Of a stretch of DNA of 64,000 nucleotides, positions 12,341-24,160 are shown one piece after another. Origin of the DNA: Ovis canadensis. Lineage: Eukaryota; Chordata; Mammalia; Artiodactyla; Bovidae. Location of the stretch: assembly GCF_042477335.2 (NCBI RefSeq), contig NC_091260.1, forward strand, positions 54,269,001-54,333,000, read 5' to 3'. How positions within the stretch are numbered: position 1 is the first letter of the stretch; the number at the start of each line of letters is the position of its first letter. The notes under the pieces were generated by a model. The model did not search any database. It was not told the origin of the DNA and saw nothing but the letters and a program-made list of their open reading frames with translations. The translations under genes were made by a program, and so were the position numbers.

Positions 12341-13974
12341 CACAAGTAGCCCTTGATAAATGTTTACTGTAGGGATGAATGATTGAGAGGCTTGTTTGAA
12401 TTCGAGGACATCAGGGCATTGAAAAGGTTTTGCTCATAGCTATTGCAAGGCCCAAATACTCAAAACTGAAAACATGGAAATTAAACATTTCTGAAGAAAA
12501 ACTGAATCTCTCTTCCTGGCCTTTTGTATCATTGTTTGTTGAAAACAAAAACAAACAACAACAACCATAAAAACTCCTTTTGGAAATTCATCTCGACTAA
12601 GATCACAACACAATGCTCTAAGTTTCTGTAATTTTCTGTTTAAGGAAGTCAGTGAGTTTAAGTCCTTCAAAATGCTCAAAGATGACTCCTGTGCACAAAG
12701 GTCAGAAGTTGAATCATAAATTGGCATCATGTCCCAGAACTCAGACCAGGGACCTGCTTTGAAGAATCACAGCAGAACACTAAAAATTATAGTGTCAATT
12801 GATTCGGGAAAATACATGAAATCTTGGTGGTTTGCTGCTAAAATTCTCCTTTTTCTATCAGTTTTGGTAGGTAAAATGCATGTATGAAAGATAGTCTTTT
12901 TCGAATATAGTCATGAAGATTAGATGCGCGTGATGTCTAGGTATAAATACGCCTTTTCAGCCCCTTCATGTTTGCTGTGCAACTCTGGGGGAGCCTACAG
13001 GGATTTTAGGATTTTCATGTTGTCTGAGACTGTTGAGTAATTATGAAACATAAACTCTCCAAGCAAGATCCGATTGAAATATTTGGTCTCCTCCCTCTTG
13101 ACTCCTGGTCTGTTCTTACAGGATGTCTGTCATTTGGAAGGAAGGGTGACGCGAGATGGAGTAAAGTCACGACCATCCAGGACCTCGAGAGGAAGATGGC
13201 ACATGAGCTATGTAGTCCACAAAGAGCGCCCAGCACGCTTCGGTACTTGTTCTGGAGCACTGGGCAGGTAGCAGTGATTCACCGCGGGGCCACACACATG
13301 CAGACCAACGGGTGACGATTCCCAGCAAAGGATCATTCTCTTCCGAAATCTTGAGGGGCCTCCTACATGGGGATTTATGCCGAGGGGTGGTCACTGCTGG
13401 CGGGTAAGTGGGGAATAGGAAAAAATAAATAAAAGGAGTTTAGAATTCTCTCTTGGGATAGAACTTGGAAGCTTTAGGTATCTTTCCTACCCAGGAACCA
13501 AGCAGCAAGGCAAGTCACTCCAGTGAAACCATTAACGGGAACAATGTGGCCAAAGGACGATGTGCTTCCTGCTGTACTCAGTAACTCTCAGCTCTTTGTC
13601 ATGTCCTAAGTCTTAGGATTCTCTGCAGTGACACGACCTCGGCCGTGCTGTTGGTCTGAGTGGAAGGGTCTTGCTTCCCTGTTAAGGCCAGTTTTGTTAA
13701 AGGGGGAACAAGACTCCCCACTCGACTACCCACCCTCACAGGTGGCATTGGGGGTGCATATGAGAGAGCCCTCACGTGACAGTGGGACTTGGGGGACAAA
13801 TATCAGGGCTGTTGGATCTAACTGTTCCTCCTCTCCAGGAAATTCTGTCCCCACCTTGAATGATAGCTTTTTGTTTGTTTTATTTTATAAAATCAGGGGC
13901 AGGGAGCAATTACTCAAAGACACCACATTTTCCTAGATGAAATGATCTCAATATAAAATGAAAAAAGTCGTTTC
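12341..13974. other. Unassigned intergenic sequence
   Basis: Nothing recognised. Short frames of 90-102 residues (13043-13312, 13628-13933) have no family resemblance. Confidence 0.5.
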
Positions 13975-14042
13975 AGACTGAACTGTGTCCCCCTAAAACT
14001 CAAATGGTAGAACCCTAACCCTGCCCCCATGAGGGGAGATGC
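13975..14042 (+). mobile_element. Old mammalian repeat, start of the second copy
   Basis: CTGAACTGTGTCCCCCTAAA is the start. The element continues at 14251-14271, 14478-14686 (CTCCAGAATTGTGAAG, TTTCTGTTGTTTAAGTCACC) and 15072-15105 (GTGGTGTTTTGCCGTGGCAG), broken by two Bov-tA and a CHR-1/L1 insert. Confidence 0.55.
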
Positions 14043-14250
14043 CTAGTCAGTCATGTCTAACTCTTTGTGACCCCATGAACTGCAGCCTGCCAGACTCTTC
14101 TGTCCATGGAATTTTTCCTGTTAAGAATACTGGAGTGGGTTGCCATTTCCTCATCGAGGGGATTGTCTCAACCCAGGGATCAAACCCAAGTCTCCTGTGT
14201 CTCCTGCATTATGGGCAGATTCTTTACCGCTGAGTCATCAGGAAAACCCT
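14043..14250 (-). mobile_element. Bov-tA SINE
   Basis: Antisense, from CTAGTCAGTCATGTCTAACT to CTGAGTCATCAGGAAAACCC. It lies inside an older repeat that continues on both sides. Confidence 0.88.
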
Positions 14251-14271
14251 TGAGGGGGAGATAGGACTTTT

Positions 14272-14477
14272 AAGTGAAAGTGAAAGTAATGTCCAACTCT
14301 TTGTGACCCCATGGACTGTAGCCTGCCAGGGTCCTCTGTCCACGGAATTCTCCAGGCCAGAATACTAGAGTAGGTAACCATTCCCTTTTCAAGAGGATCT
14401 TCCCAACCCAGGGATTGAACCCAGGTCTCTCTCATTGCAGGAGGATTCTTTACCATTAGAACCACCAGGGAAGCCCT
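14272..14477 (-). mobile_element. Bov-tA SINE
   Basis: Antisense, from AAGTGAAAGTGAAAGTAATG to AGAACCACCAGGGAAGCCC. It is in the same older repeat as its neighbour. Confidence 0.9.
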
Positions 14478-14686
14478 TTCAACAGGTGATTAAAGTCAAA
14501 TGAGGTCATAAGTCCCATAGGAGTATGTCTTTAAGAAGATGGGTAAGGACACAGCCAGTGGCACCTTCTACAAGCCAGGAAGAGCAGACTCAACAGAAGC
14601 CAACCCCAAAGACACATTGATCTCAGACTTCCAGGCTCCAGAATTGTGAAGAAAAATAAATTTCTGTTGTTTAAGTCACCTGGTCT

Positions 14687-14996
14687 GGGCTTCCCTGGTG
14701 GCTGAGTAGTAAAGAATCCACCTGCCAGTGCAGGAGACATGGGTTTGATCCCTGGTCCGGGAGGATCCCACGTGTCACAGAACAACCAAGTCCATGTCAC
14801 ACAACTACTGAGCGGGAGCTCTAGAGCCTGGGAGCCTCAACTCTTGAGCCCACACGCCACAACTACTAAAGCTCACACACCCCAGAGCCTGTGGTCTGCA
14901 ACAAAAGAAGCCACTGCAATGAGACGGCCACACACCGCCAGAGAAAGCCAGCACAGCAATGAAGACCAATACAGTCAGAAATACATAAATGCATAT
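14687..14996 (+). mobile_element. CHR-1 type SINE
   Basis: Head GGGCTTCCCTGGTGGCTGAG, then the CHR-1 body with ACAACTACTGAGCGGGAGCT and GCAACAAAAGAAGCCACTGC, ending in an AAATACATAAATG tail. A 69-bp L1 3' piece follows. The whole is flanked by TCACCTGGTCTG. Confidence 0.85.
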
Positions 14997-15002
14997 TAAT
15001 TT

Positions 15003-15070
15003 ATTCACCTGAGTCATACAGCAAATTCCCATTGGCTGTCTATTTTACAGATGGTAACATGTTTGCATTT
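15003..15070 (+). mobile_element. L1 3' UTR fragment
   Basis: GAGTCATACAGCAAATTCCC and CTGTCTATTTTACAGATGGT match the ruminant L1 3' UTR. TTATTCACCTG occurs at both ends of this piece. Confidence 0.6.
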
Positions 15071-15116
15071 ATTCACCTGGTCTGTGGTGTTTTGCCGTGG
15101 CAGTCCATGCAGACTA

Positions 15117-15200
15117 GTCCAGAAGGCAGGACTGATCCAGAAGGTAGTCTAGTCCAGAAGGCAGGACTGATCCAGAAGGCAGACTGATCCAGAAGGTTCT
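15117..15200. repeat. Short local tandem repeat
   Basis: Four imperfect copies of a block built on CCAGAAGGCAGGACTGAT, spaced about 18-38 bp. Confidence 0.8.
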
Positions 15201-15240
15201 GGAACATGTCTTGCCCTTTGCTGAGATGCCTGTTAAAACC

Positions 15241-15451
15241 TGGGCTTCCCTCATAGCTCAGTTGGTAAAGAACCTGCCTGCAATGCAGGAGACCCGAGTT
15301 CAATTTGCGGGTCGGGAAATCCCCTGGAAAAGGAAATGGCAACCCACTGCAGTATTCTTGCCTGGAGAATCCCATGGACAGAGGAGCCTGGCAGGCTGCA
15401 GTCCAAGGGGTCGCAACAGTAGAACACAACTTAGCTACTAAACCACCACCA
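15241..15451 (+). mobile_element. Bov-tA SINE with target duplication
   Basis: Head TGGGCTTCCCTCATAGCTCA, end AACACAACTTAGCTACTAAA. Flanked by CCTGTTAAAAC at about 15229-15240 and 15452-15463. Confidence 0.92.
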
Positions 15452-16511
15452 CCTGTTAAAACTTGAGTCTTTACAGGATAGTATAAGTTCTCCAAGGACT
15501 GACCCCCTGGAGAAAGAGGCATTTAACAAACTTGCTATTGGCTTGAACAAAGACTCTGGAGGAAAGGCACTCCCTGATTGAAAGACAAGAGCAGCTGTGT
15601 GGTTTACCAGCATTTCCTTTTCTAAAAAACATCCACCTTTTGAGGGAGAATCAATTCTTGTATCTGTAAACACCTCGATGGCTTTTTGTAGATTTCTCAG
15701 TAAGCTCTGTATTCTTGCCTGCATCCTGGAGGGACTTTCAAATGCTTAGCTGGTTGCCCAGAAAACACTAGCCCTTCGGTTATTATTTGTCAACTTCAGC
15801 TGAACTTCAGAAGAAAATATCAATGAATGCATTTCTGAATTCTGAACTTGCTGAGGGCAGGAATGAGAGTGTTGGATTTATTCCCCTGTCCCATCCCCAG
15901 GGCACTTAATAGAGGACATGCATTTGTCATTCAGTAAGTGATGTTTAGACTTGACCTTTAACAAAACAAACACCCAGCCATCTGAAATATCTAGTGAAGA
16001 CTGCCAGTTAGTTCTTTTCATATTTGAATGAGCTTTGCTTATGTGTGCCTCAGTTTGACTCAAGTTTCTCAATCTGTTTTTCTTTTTTTTTTAACATTCC
16101 TGGCATTATGTCAATAAAACACTATAAAACAGCAGTCTTAAGACAATCAGCAGAACATCTGAGTCATAACTAGGACCCAACCCAGGAATCTGAAATGCAA
16201 ATAAACCATTTTTTTCTCAAATTTTCTAAATCAGAAGTACATAGTAAATACAATCCAGTAATATAAATGGTTAAAGAGACTGGAACTTTAACTTAAGCTT
16301 TTTTTTTTTTTACAGTGTTAAATTCATAAAACACTTTCTGCATGGTGCTGTTTGCTTTCAATAATTTGAAAGCTATCTCTAACCCTTGTGAGTCAGAAGA
16401 ACAGACTGAATCAGAAATGCAATAACTTTGATCACATAACAGCACAATGATCATATGTTAAGGTAAGTGATGTCTCTAAACTGTTTTCCCCTCATCCATT
16501 GGTGGAGGTTG

Positions 16512-16697
16512 GTGGTTTAGTCACTAAGTTGTATCCAACTCTTGAGACCCCATAGACGTAGCCCTCCAGGCTCCTCTGTCAAGAATAGTGGAGTGGGTTG
16601 CCATTTCCTTCTCCAGGGGACCCTCCCAACCCAGAGATCGAACCTGCATCTCCTGCATTCAGGTGGCTTCTTTACCACTGAGCCATCAGGGCAGCCA
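16512..16697 (-). mobile_element. Bov-tA SINE
   Basis: Antisense, from GTGGTTTAGTCACTAAGTTG to CCACTGAGCCATCAGGGCAG. Confidence 0.9.
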
Positions 16698-17246
16698 CTT
16701 CATCCATTGCTTTTGATGAAATGCTTGTATTGTTACTTTGAGATGTTTCCCTGTAACCATGATTTTGAAGTCATACGATAAGGATTTGTGGGGTCCACAC
16801 TGGAGCATGGAAACACTTCTGCTCTTCCTTATCTGTGAATGAAATGTTGACACGTACAACTCAATGATCCCTGGGGAAAATCTTTGCTTCTGATTCAAGC
16901 TCCTTCATGTTTGGAGGCTGATTCCTATTGTTCTCTGTCAGCCTGTGCACGCACTGAAAACCTCTCTGACTTTTGACCCTTAAAAAAAAAAAAAAAGAGC
17001 AGCTTGTGTTTTTGTTTTGGGGGTTTGTTTTTCTCTCCTGCCACCATCTCCTTTGTTTAGCCTGCCCATTTCTAGACACTCATGCCCAAGTTCTGGCGTC
17101 TTCCAGTCCACGTTCCTACAATCTCCTCTCTCCACTCAGAAGCTGACCACATGGAAGTTGTTTCAAGTGCAGTGGTTTGGTTCATCTGCAGAATTTGAAA
17201 ACTAGGGGCTTGTGGGCTCATCTAACATTGAAATTTTTAAAATTCA

Positions 17247-17415
17247 GGGACTTCCCTGGTGGTGCAGAGGTTAAAACTCTGCGTTCCCAATTCAAGGGCC
17301 TTGGGGTTCAATCCCTGGTCAGGGAACTAGACCCCACATGCTGTAACTAAGACTCAATGCAGACAAATAAATAAATATTAAAATAATAATAATACAAATA
17401 AAAAATAAAATAAAA
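17247..17415 (+). mobile_element. CHR-2 type SINE
   Basis: GGGACTTCCCTGGTGGTGCA head, TCCCTGGTCAGGGAACTAGA body, ATAAATAAATATT tail. Confidence 0.88.
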
Positions 17416-17867
17416 ATTCATTATCCGTGTCAAAAAAGAAAAGATCTGGCACCCCTGGGCCAACCTCTGGCCAAAGCGGAGTAGCAGCTGCTCTTTAGAC
17501 CAGGCGTCCACTGCTCAGTCTAAGCCAGACCCCACGGATCCCCTAGCATAGCCGGCCCCCAATTCATTTTGCTTCCCTCTCTGGTTTCTGAAGGCCTTTG
17601 AGTCCGAGACCCCTTATCTGCATCCAGGGTTGCTCTGTAGATCAGGCGAGGACAGTAACACCCATCCACATTCTAGGTCACTAATCCAAACCTGCACAGT
17701 CTAACACGCCAGCCACTGGCTTCACTGAGCATTTAAAACATGGCTAAGGGGGCACAGACAGACTTTAGTTTAATTTTTTATAATTGTTTAAAATAATAGC
17801 ATATCAGTCAGTGTGGGTCTAGACCAAGAGAGATCATAAGATTGAAAGATTTTGTTACTCACACAGG

Positions 17868-17998
17868 AGTGTTGGTCTACTATTAAGCTACTTAACTTCT
17901 CAGAGCCTCAATTTTCTCCTCTGTGGAAAGGGAGGATATCAGTAACAGCACTGTGGAAGTGAAATGAATGTCTCCTATAAGAGCATGTACGGTAAACA
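17868..17998 (+). mobile_element. MIR SINE, partial
   Basis: CTTAACTTCTCAGAGCCTCA and TTTCTCCTCTGTGGAAAGGG match the MIR core. Confidence 0.75.
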
Positions 17999-18114
17999 AT
18001 GTATAAGAGATTTTTCTTGCTTTTCTCCTTTTGGGAGCCTAGGCAAGCAGTTGGGCAAGCAGCTGATCACACTAGCTGATTCTGTGCTGCAACCAGCCAT
18101 TTTCCCTCACATGT

Positions 18115-18235
18115 TTCCTTTCCACAGATGAGAAAATTGAGGCTCGGAGAAGTTAAGCAGCTTGATAAATGCCCCCATGCTCATGAGTGGCAGATATAAG
18201 ACTGAAATCCAGGTCTCCTGACACCAAATTCTATG
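18115..18235 (-). mobile_element. MIR SINE, partial
   Basis: Antisense core: CCACAGATGAGAAAATTGAG and GTTAAGCAGCTTGATAAATG. Confidence 0.75.
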
Positions 18236-18316
18236 TTGATGTCACAGCGAGGACATTATAAGAAGAGAACACTATACAAGCAGATAAAGCTATTCTCTTG
18301 TGAAACATGGAGCCAT

Positions 18317-18494
18317 TTCTTTTTTATTCCTTTTTAAAAACATTTTTTTAATTTGGCTGCCCCAGGTGCTAGTTGCAGCATGCGGGATCTTCAGTTGCAA
18401 CATGTGGGATCTAGTTCCCTGACCAGGGATCGAACCTGGGGCCTCCTGCATTGGGAGCATGGAGTCTTAGCCATTGAACCACCAGGGACGTCCC
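18317..18494 (-). mobile_element. CHR-2 type SINE with target duplication
   Basis: Antisense. Poly(T) at the low side, body GTTCCCTGACCAGGGATCGA, head CATTGAACCACCAGGGACGT. TGGAGCCAT flanks it on both sides (18308-18316 and 18495-18503). Confidence 0.9.
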
Positions 18495-19109
18495 TGGAGC
18501 CATCGCTGAAAGCAAACACCAGTGCAGCTCTTTGGATGAGCTCTGTGAGGTGTTCACCATGCTAGTGTGTGAGGCAGGCTTTGTCCACATGATGCACTGA
18601 GGTCAATACTGGGCCTCTGTGCTCACCAAGGGGCCCAGGTACCAAGTCTTCAGTCCCCGGAAATAAGTGTCCTGGTTGCAGACTTCAGAGAGGCCAGCAA
18701 CTCTAAAGCAAAGTGTGTGAGTCTCCCTGAGTTTCATTTTTCATGTTTTCAGAGTTTTATTTTCCTCCTTCCCTTACAATGTTCCAACCCCTGGGCTCAG
18801 AATTCACACTGAATGAGCTCCTAGATGCAGAGAAACAGCCTTTCCTTCTTGGTCCTCCTCACAGCCCACATTCCCACACCCTGAAGAAACCTCACCCTGC
18901 ACACATGCCCGGAAACACACCATGGACTCTAACTCACTGAGGATTCCCATGAAATTTACTGGCTCTGAGACTTGTGAGATGTTGGAAACTGAAGCCCTGT
19001 TGCCAGAAGCATGTGTTCAATTTTGTCCAGAGGAAATAGAACGATAGGATTTTAAGGTGAGAAGAAACCTTCCGAGTCCACTCCCACCCAAAGCAATGGG
19101 GGGGTGGGG

Positions 19110-19322
19110 TGCCCATGTGCTCAGTCATGTCCCACTCTGCGATCCCATTGACTGTAGCCTGCCAGGCTCCTCTGTCCATGGGATTCTCCAGACAAGAATA
19201 CTGGAGTGGGTGGCCATTTCCTTCTCCCAGGGAATCTTCCCAGCCCAGGGATAGAACCGGCATCTCCTGTGACTCTGGCATGGGCAGGTGGATTCATTAC
19301 CACTGAGCCACCTCGGAAACCC
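19110..19322 (-). mobile_element. Bov-tA SINE
   Basis: Antisense, from GTGCTCAGTCATGTCCCACT to CTGAGCCACCTCGGAAACCC. Confidence 0.9.
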
Positions 19323-20472
19323 CTCATCCAGGGCAGAGCTGAATTTAAACCCCCACTGACTGCCCCAACATGCTGCCCTTTCTGGATCTTTCATTCCCCA
19401 GACAGACACGTGTAGGGAGAAAATACATGTTTTCTTTACTCAGTTCTCTCCTTCAGCCTTTCAATTTGTTATTTCTTTTCTGTTTGGAATCAACAACTGA
19501 GCAGTGATAGACTAAGCAGATTTCACCTTGTCCTTGACAAATCAAGAGAAGGTGTAAAGGACAAAGCAAGTGGGATGTGACCGAGAAGGGTGGGCAGTGG
19601 GAAGGCTGGTGGGGTCTTGGCCAAGGACCTGCTGTTGGCTCCACGCCTCCCACTGTGTCTCCTCAAACCCAGGTACTTAGAGCGCCTGAGGCCTGAGGGG
19701 ACCTGTGGTCTGGGTTGACCTCACTGCCGTTACCTTTGGATGGATGGCTAACCCTGGGCCTTGGCCAAAAGCTGCAAGAGAGGGTGGGAGCAAGACAGAA
19801 TTTGGAGGAAATCTGGGTTTGGAATACAATCTTTGAGCACACACCGTCTCTCTTCAGCTTCCTGGGAGCAAATGCAAGACTTTGTTACAAATCATAAACA
19901 TATGAACAGTGAGAGGGAATTGCTCGTGGTCTTGGCTGTATTGAGGTGAATTAAGGGCCATGGGCAGGAACACTGAAGTGTTGGGGCAGACACAGCCCCC
20001 ATAAATGGAGGACGTAACTCCCCACACAGCCAGTAAGGTAGTGATGCTGTAATTAGTAAGGGGGTCTCTAGGGAGAATGCCCAGGCAATTGAGCCAGTCT
20101 CCTAGGGAGACATCCCCCACACAACCCCTGGGGACCCCCAGGTGGATTTTACCTGAAAACTGATGGGTTTCTTCATGTCAAAAGAAGTTTAGCTCTCAAA
20201 GCATAAACCTAGGTGACCCCCCGAACAAGAAACTCCAGCTTGATGTATGGAGAGTTACTTCAACTTCCCCACTTCCAAAAAGAGAATTGTGTGTCTCATG
20301 AAGTCACAGTGGCCTTCCATTGCTTCAAATGTTTCAGCACAAAGCAGATCTAACAGGCGGGTCAGAGAAGGGGTCCCTGGGTTGGGTGTGAGCTTTGGCT
20401 GGTTGACCTGTAAGGGTCTTACATAAATTAGAGAATATTGGAGCTGGAAAAGCACATCTTCAAAAGTGATCC
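19323..20472. other. Unassigned intergenic sequence
   Basis: Nothing recognised. Confidence 0.5.
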
Positions 20473-20590
20473 TGGGACTTCTCTGGAGGCCCTGTGGTTG
20501 AGATGCTGCATCTCCACTGCAGGGACACGGATTCGATCCCTGGTCAAGGAACTCAGACCCCTCATACAGAGCAACAGAAGAAAAAAAAGT
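20473..20590 (+). mobile_element. CHR-2 type SINE
   Basis: GGGACTTCTCTGGAGGCCCT head, TCCCTGGTCAAGGAACTCAG body, poly(A) tail. AAGTGATCC and AAGTAATCC flank it. Confidence 0.85.
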
Positions 20591-21127
20591 AATCCTTTGA
20601 GACAGATTGTTCTAAAGCTTCGGTCCACTTTTTTTCTTAACAACTAGATTTCTTTGTCTCTCTTTACTGAGCTAAAAGGCATTTCTCATCCCAATGCCTG
20701 CTCCACAGACACCTCTGGAAACAGAGCTTCAGTTTTCAATGTCTCACAAGTCTTAGAGTCAGCAAGTTTCATGGAAAGCCTCAGAAAGTAAGTCGGAGTC
20801 CACGGCACACCTCTGAGCATGTGAACGGGGTGAGGTTTCTTCAGTGTGCGGGGATATGAGAAGAACCAAGAATAAAAGGATGCTTCTCTTCAGGGCACCA
20901 TCACTGATGGATCAGCTCTGAAGAAAAATCATAAAGAGAAAAGGGAAAGAAAGGTGTGGAGCTGGTTCTTGCATTCATGTCTAGAGCACAGAGGAATCAG
21001 TCAGACTTTCAGTAGGACCTAGTTTGTGGACTGACAGCAAAAAGAGACTAGGTTTCTCAAAAGTCTAAAGGTCTAATTATACAAGGTCTTAGGTAATAGG
21101 TTTATCCTCTGAAAATATTAGGCTTAA

Positions 21128-21224
21128 ATTTTTGTTTTCAGTTTTGGATAACTATAACCAAAAAGATAGATGATAAATGTTGGCGAGAATGTAGGAAGGT
21201 TGGAATCCACATACATTGCTAACG
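21128..21224 (+). mobile_element. L1 3' region, first part of an interrupted copy
   Basis: AAATGTTGGCGAGAATGTAG and neighbouring sequence match mammalian L1 3' sequence. It continues after the Bov-tA at 21453. Confidence 0.7.
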
Positions 21225-21452
21225 TGCTGCGTGCTGTGCTTAGTCACCCATTCGTGTCCGACTCTTTGCAACCCCATGGTCTGTAGCTCACCAGGCCCCT
21301 CAGTCCAAAGGATTCTCCAGGCAAGAACAGTGGAGTGGGTTGCCTTGCCCTCCTCCAGGAGATCTTCCCGACCCAGGGACTGAACTGGTGCATCTTTACA
21401 TCTCCTGCATTGGCAGGTGGGTTCATTACCACTAGCACCACCTGGGAAGCCC
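21225..21452 (-). mobile_element. Bov-tA SINE inside L1
   Basis: Antisense, from CGTGCTGTGCTTAGTCACCC to CACCACCTGGGAAGCCC. It separates two collinear L1 parts. Confidence 0.92.
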
Positions 21453-21845
21453 TGAGTTAACATATGACCCAACAATTCCACTCCTAGGTATATATACCCA
21501 AGAGAACTGAAAATATATGTATGCAAAACCCTACAGACAAATGTCCATAACAACATTATTCACAATAGCCAAAGAAACCAAATGCCCGTCAACTTATAAA
21601 TGAATAAACCAAAGTGGCATATATCCACACAGTGGAATATTATTTGCAATAAAAAGGAATAAAGTACTGATAAATGGTATAACATGAATGAAGCTTGAAA
21701 ACTTTAAGTAAAAAAAGCCAGACTCAGAAGTTTACACTTTGGGGAATTCCATTTATATGATACATCCAAGATAAGCAAACCCAAAGAGACAACCAATAAA
21801 CACAGAAGTGGCAAATGGCTGTGGGGAAAGAAGAGAAGTGACTCC
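21453..21845 (+). mobile_element. L1 3' region, second part
   Basis: Typical old L1 sequence: CAACAATTCCACTCCTAGGT, TTATTCACAATAGCCAAAGA and GTGGAATATTATTTGCAATA. Decayed, with no reading frame. Confidence 0.85.
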
Positions 21846-22224
21846 TCTCGGGTACAAGGTTCTCCCTCCATCCAGCACGTCATACCAACTAGAACACTTT
21901 TTCTTTCCATTTATCCTATGACTGGCTTCTCCATGAGGTCTCACCTCACTTGTCATGCATACAAAGTCCTCTGACCACTGGAACTAACATTGCTTTCTTC
22001 TCCAGGCTTCCATCCCATTATGCAGTTGAATTTTTGTACCTCTTCTCATTTTCCAAAATTCTCCAGTGTATCTGTTCATTAGCTTGCTGTCTATCTCACC
22101 CACTAAAACTTCTCTGATACAGAGGCCACATTTCAAGAGTTCAGTGGCCACGTGCGACCAGGAGCTGTTGGCTGTTGTGCAGAAAACATTGCCCGCACCT
22201 CAGGAAGCTCTCTTGGGTAGTGCT

Positions 22225-22335
22225 GCACTAGACTGTAAGCACCATCAGAGCAGGGTCCCAATTTTCTTGGTCACTGCAAGATGTCTAGCATCTAGAACAG
22301 TACCTGGCATACGGTAGACTCAGTGAGGAATGAGC
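22225..22335 (+). mobile_element. L2 3' end
   Basis: CTAGACTGTAAGCACCATCA and AACAGTACCTGGCATACGGT are characteristic of L2 3' ends. Confidence 0.7.
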
Positions 22336-22767
22336 AATGGCAATGAACTGAATGAATGAATGAACTGGAAGGTTCATCAGATGGGCAGCAGTGGAAAGGA
22401 GATAAGGGAATGCTGAAAACAGCCTGAACAGGACAGAAAATAGGAGCAAGAAAATGAGATGTTTGTTCAGATTCTTCTCACCATTCTCTACTTCAATATT
22501 TCATGTGGAGAGTATCAACTATGTTGGTCTCCATAGAGAACATTTTTATCTTAATTTCTTTCCTACATTTTCCTGTTGCAGAATGTGTTCAGTCTTACAA
22601 TTTGACACAAAATAGCATACCATTGTGAAATACATAGAATGCAGGGAACTTTATGGATTTACTATTAATTTCATTTTCTCCAATCTATTCAGTGGAGAGT
22701 ACTGAACAAGGTAACTGAACAAGTACACTAACAAGGTAAAAATTTAGTTTGATAAAGAAACTTTGAT

Positions 22768-22905
22768 GGGACTTTCCTGGTGGTCCAGCAGTTAAAACTC
22801 TGCATTCTCAGTGTAGGGGTTCTGGGTTTGATCCCTTGTCAGAGAACTTGATTCCACATGCTACAGCTAAGACCCACTGCCACCAAATAAATAAAAAAAC
22901 AAAGA
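22768..22905 (+). mobile_element. CHR-2 type SINE
   Basis: GGGACTTTCCTGGTGGTCCA head, GATCCCTTGTCAGAGAACTT body, AAATAAATAAAAAAAC tail. Confidence 0.88.
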
Positions 22906-23011
22906 GTCTTTGACTCTTGAAGAATTTTTAAATAATCCTTTGTTTCATCAAACTTACAACATAAGAATTGCATTTATTTTATAGCTTTTTTCTTTTACTA
23001 ATATTGAATGC

Positions 23012-23112
23012 AAACTCCAAGAGATGGTGAAGGACAGGGAAGCCTGGCATGCTACAGTCCATGGGGTCTCGAAGGGTCAGACACAACTTAGTGACTGAAC
23101 AGCAATAACAGG
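23012..23112 (+). mobile_element. BovB 3' terminus, short
   Basis: About 100 bp of the sense 3' end (GGTGAAGGACAGGGAAGCCT to GTGACTGAACAGC). Strongly 5' truncated. Confidence 0.85.
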
Positions 23113-23403
23113 AGTATAAGATAAAAATAAAATACTAAATAAGGTAGGTGACAGTCCATTGTTTTCCCAGTTCGCTGTTGTTTTTTGTTTTCATTTGGTT
23201 TGGTTTGTGTTTTGTTGAGTTTTGGGGGTTTTTTGCAAATTTTTAGCCAAGATCTGATTGTAACTTTGCTACCACCTTCTGGCAAAATAATGAATATCTT
23301 ATTATCCTTAATTAGAATGAATTTCCACAATTTTGTTTATTTGGTGTTTTATGTTTATTTCATCCACATCTATCATAGCTAAAACCAAAAGCTATTAAAA
23401 GGG

Positions 23404-23430
23404 AGGCTTCCCTGGTGGCTCAACGGTAAC
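23404..23430 (+). mobile_element. Bov-tA head only
   Basis: 27 bp matching the tRNA-derived head (GGCTTCCCTGGTGGCTCAAC) with no body. This is an odd 3' truncation, since retroposons usually lose the 5' side. Confidence 0.6.
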
Positions 23431-23539
23431 TAGGAAATACCACCTTAACCAAGCTGTCAAATTTGGCACCATTTATTGGGACAAATAAATATCATGTACC
23501 TCCTGATAAAATGTACCAAGATAGTTACTTCCCTACTTT

Positions 23540-23877
23540 GGTATCCTTGTCAAAAATGCAGAACTTTAATGTATCAGCATACATCAGATAACTCATATTG
23601 AGAGATATTCTACAAAATAACCGGCCAGTATGTTTCAAAATGTCAAGGTCGAGAATGATTGAGTAGGTGTTTCAAATTAGAGGAGACCCAGGAGGCAAAA
23701 TGAAAAAAATGCAAAAATGTGTGATCCTAGATTGAATCCTGGACCAAAAATAAGAACATGATGGGATGATAATACAATTTGATTAACGTCTGTAAGATTA
23801 CATAAATATACTATATCAGTGTTAGTTTTCTGATGTTTATAATTATATGGTCATTATATTAGATACTGACTTTTTAA
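23540..23877 (+). mobile_element. Old L1-like 3' region, first part
   Basis: CTACAAAATAACCGGCCAGT, TGTGTGATCCTAGATTGAAT and following sequence belong to a common old L1 3' region. The tail of the same element follows at 24473-24605. Confidence 0.6.
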
Positions 23878-23878
23878 G

Positions 23879-24160
23879 GGCTTCCCTGGGTCTAGTGGTT
23901 GAGAATCAGCCTGCCCATGCAGGAGACACGGGTTGGATCCGTGGTCCAAGAAGATCCCACATGCCACAGAGCAACTAAGGGTTGTGCCATAACTACTGAG
24001 CCAGCGCTCTAGAGCCCGGGAGCTGCAACCCACTGAGCTCCTGAAGCCCAAGTGCCAAGAGCCCATGCTCCCAACAATGAGAAGTCCTTGCAATGAGAAG
24101 CCGGAGCACGGCAAGGAAGAGTAGCCCCATCTGCCACAGCTAGAGAAAGCCTGTAGCAAT
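23879..24160 (+). mobile_element. CHR-1 type SINE
   Basis: GGGCTTCCCTGGGTCTAGTG head, AACTACTGAGCCAGCGCTCT and GCAATGAGAAGCCGGAGCAC body. Its end meets BovB at 24161. Confidence 0.88.
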
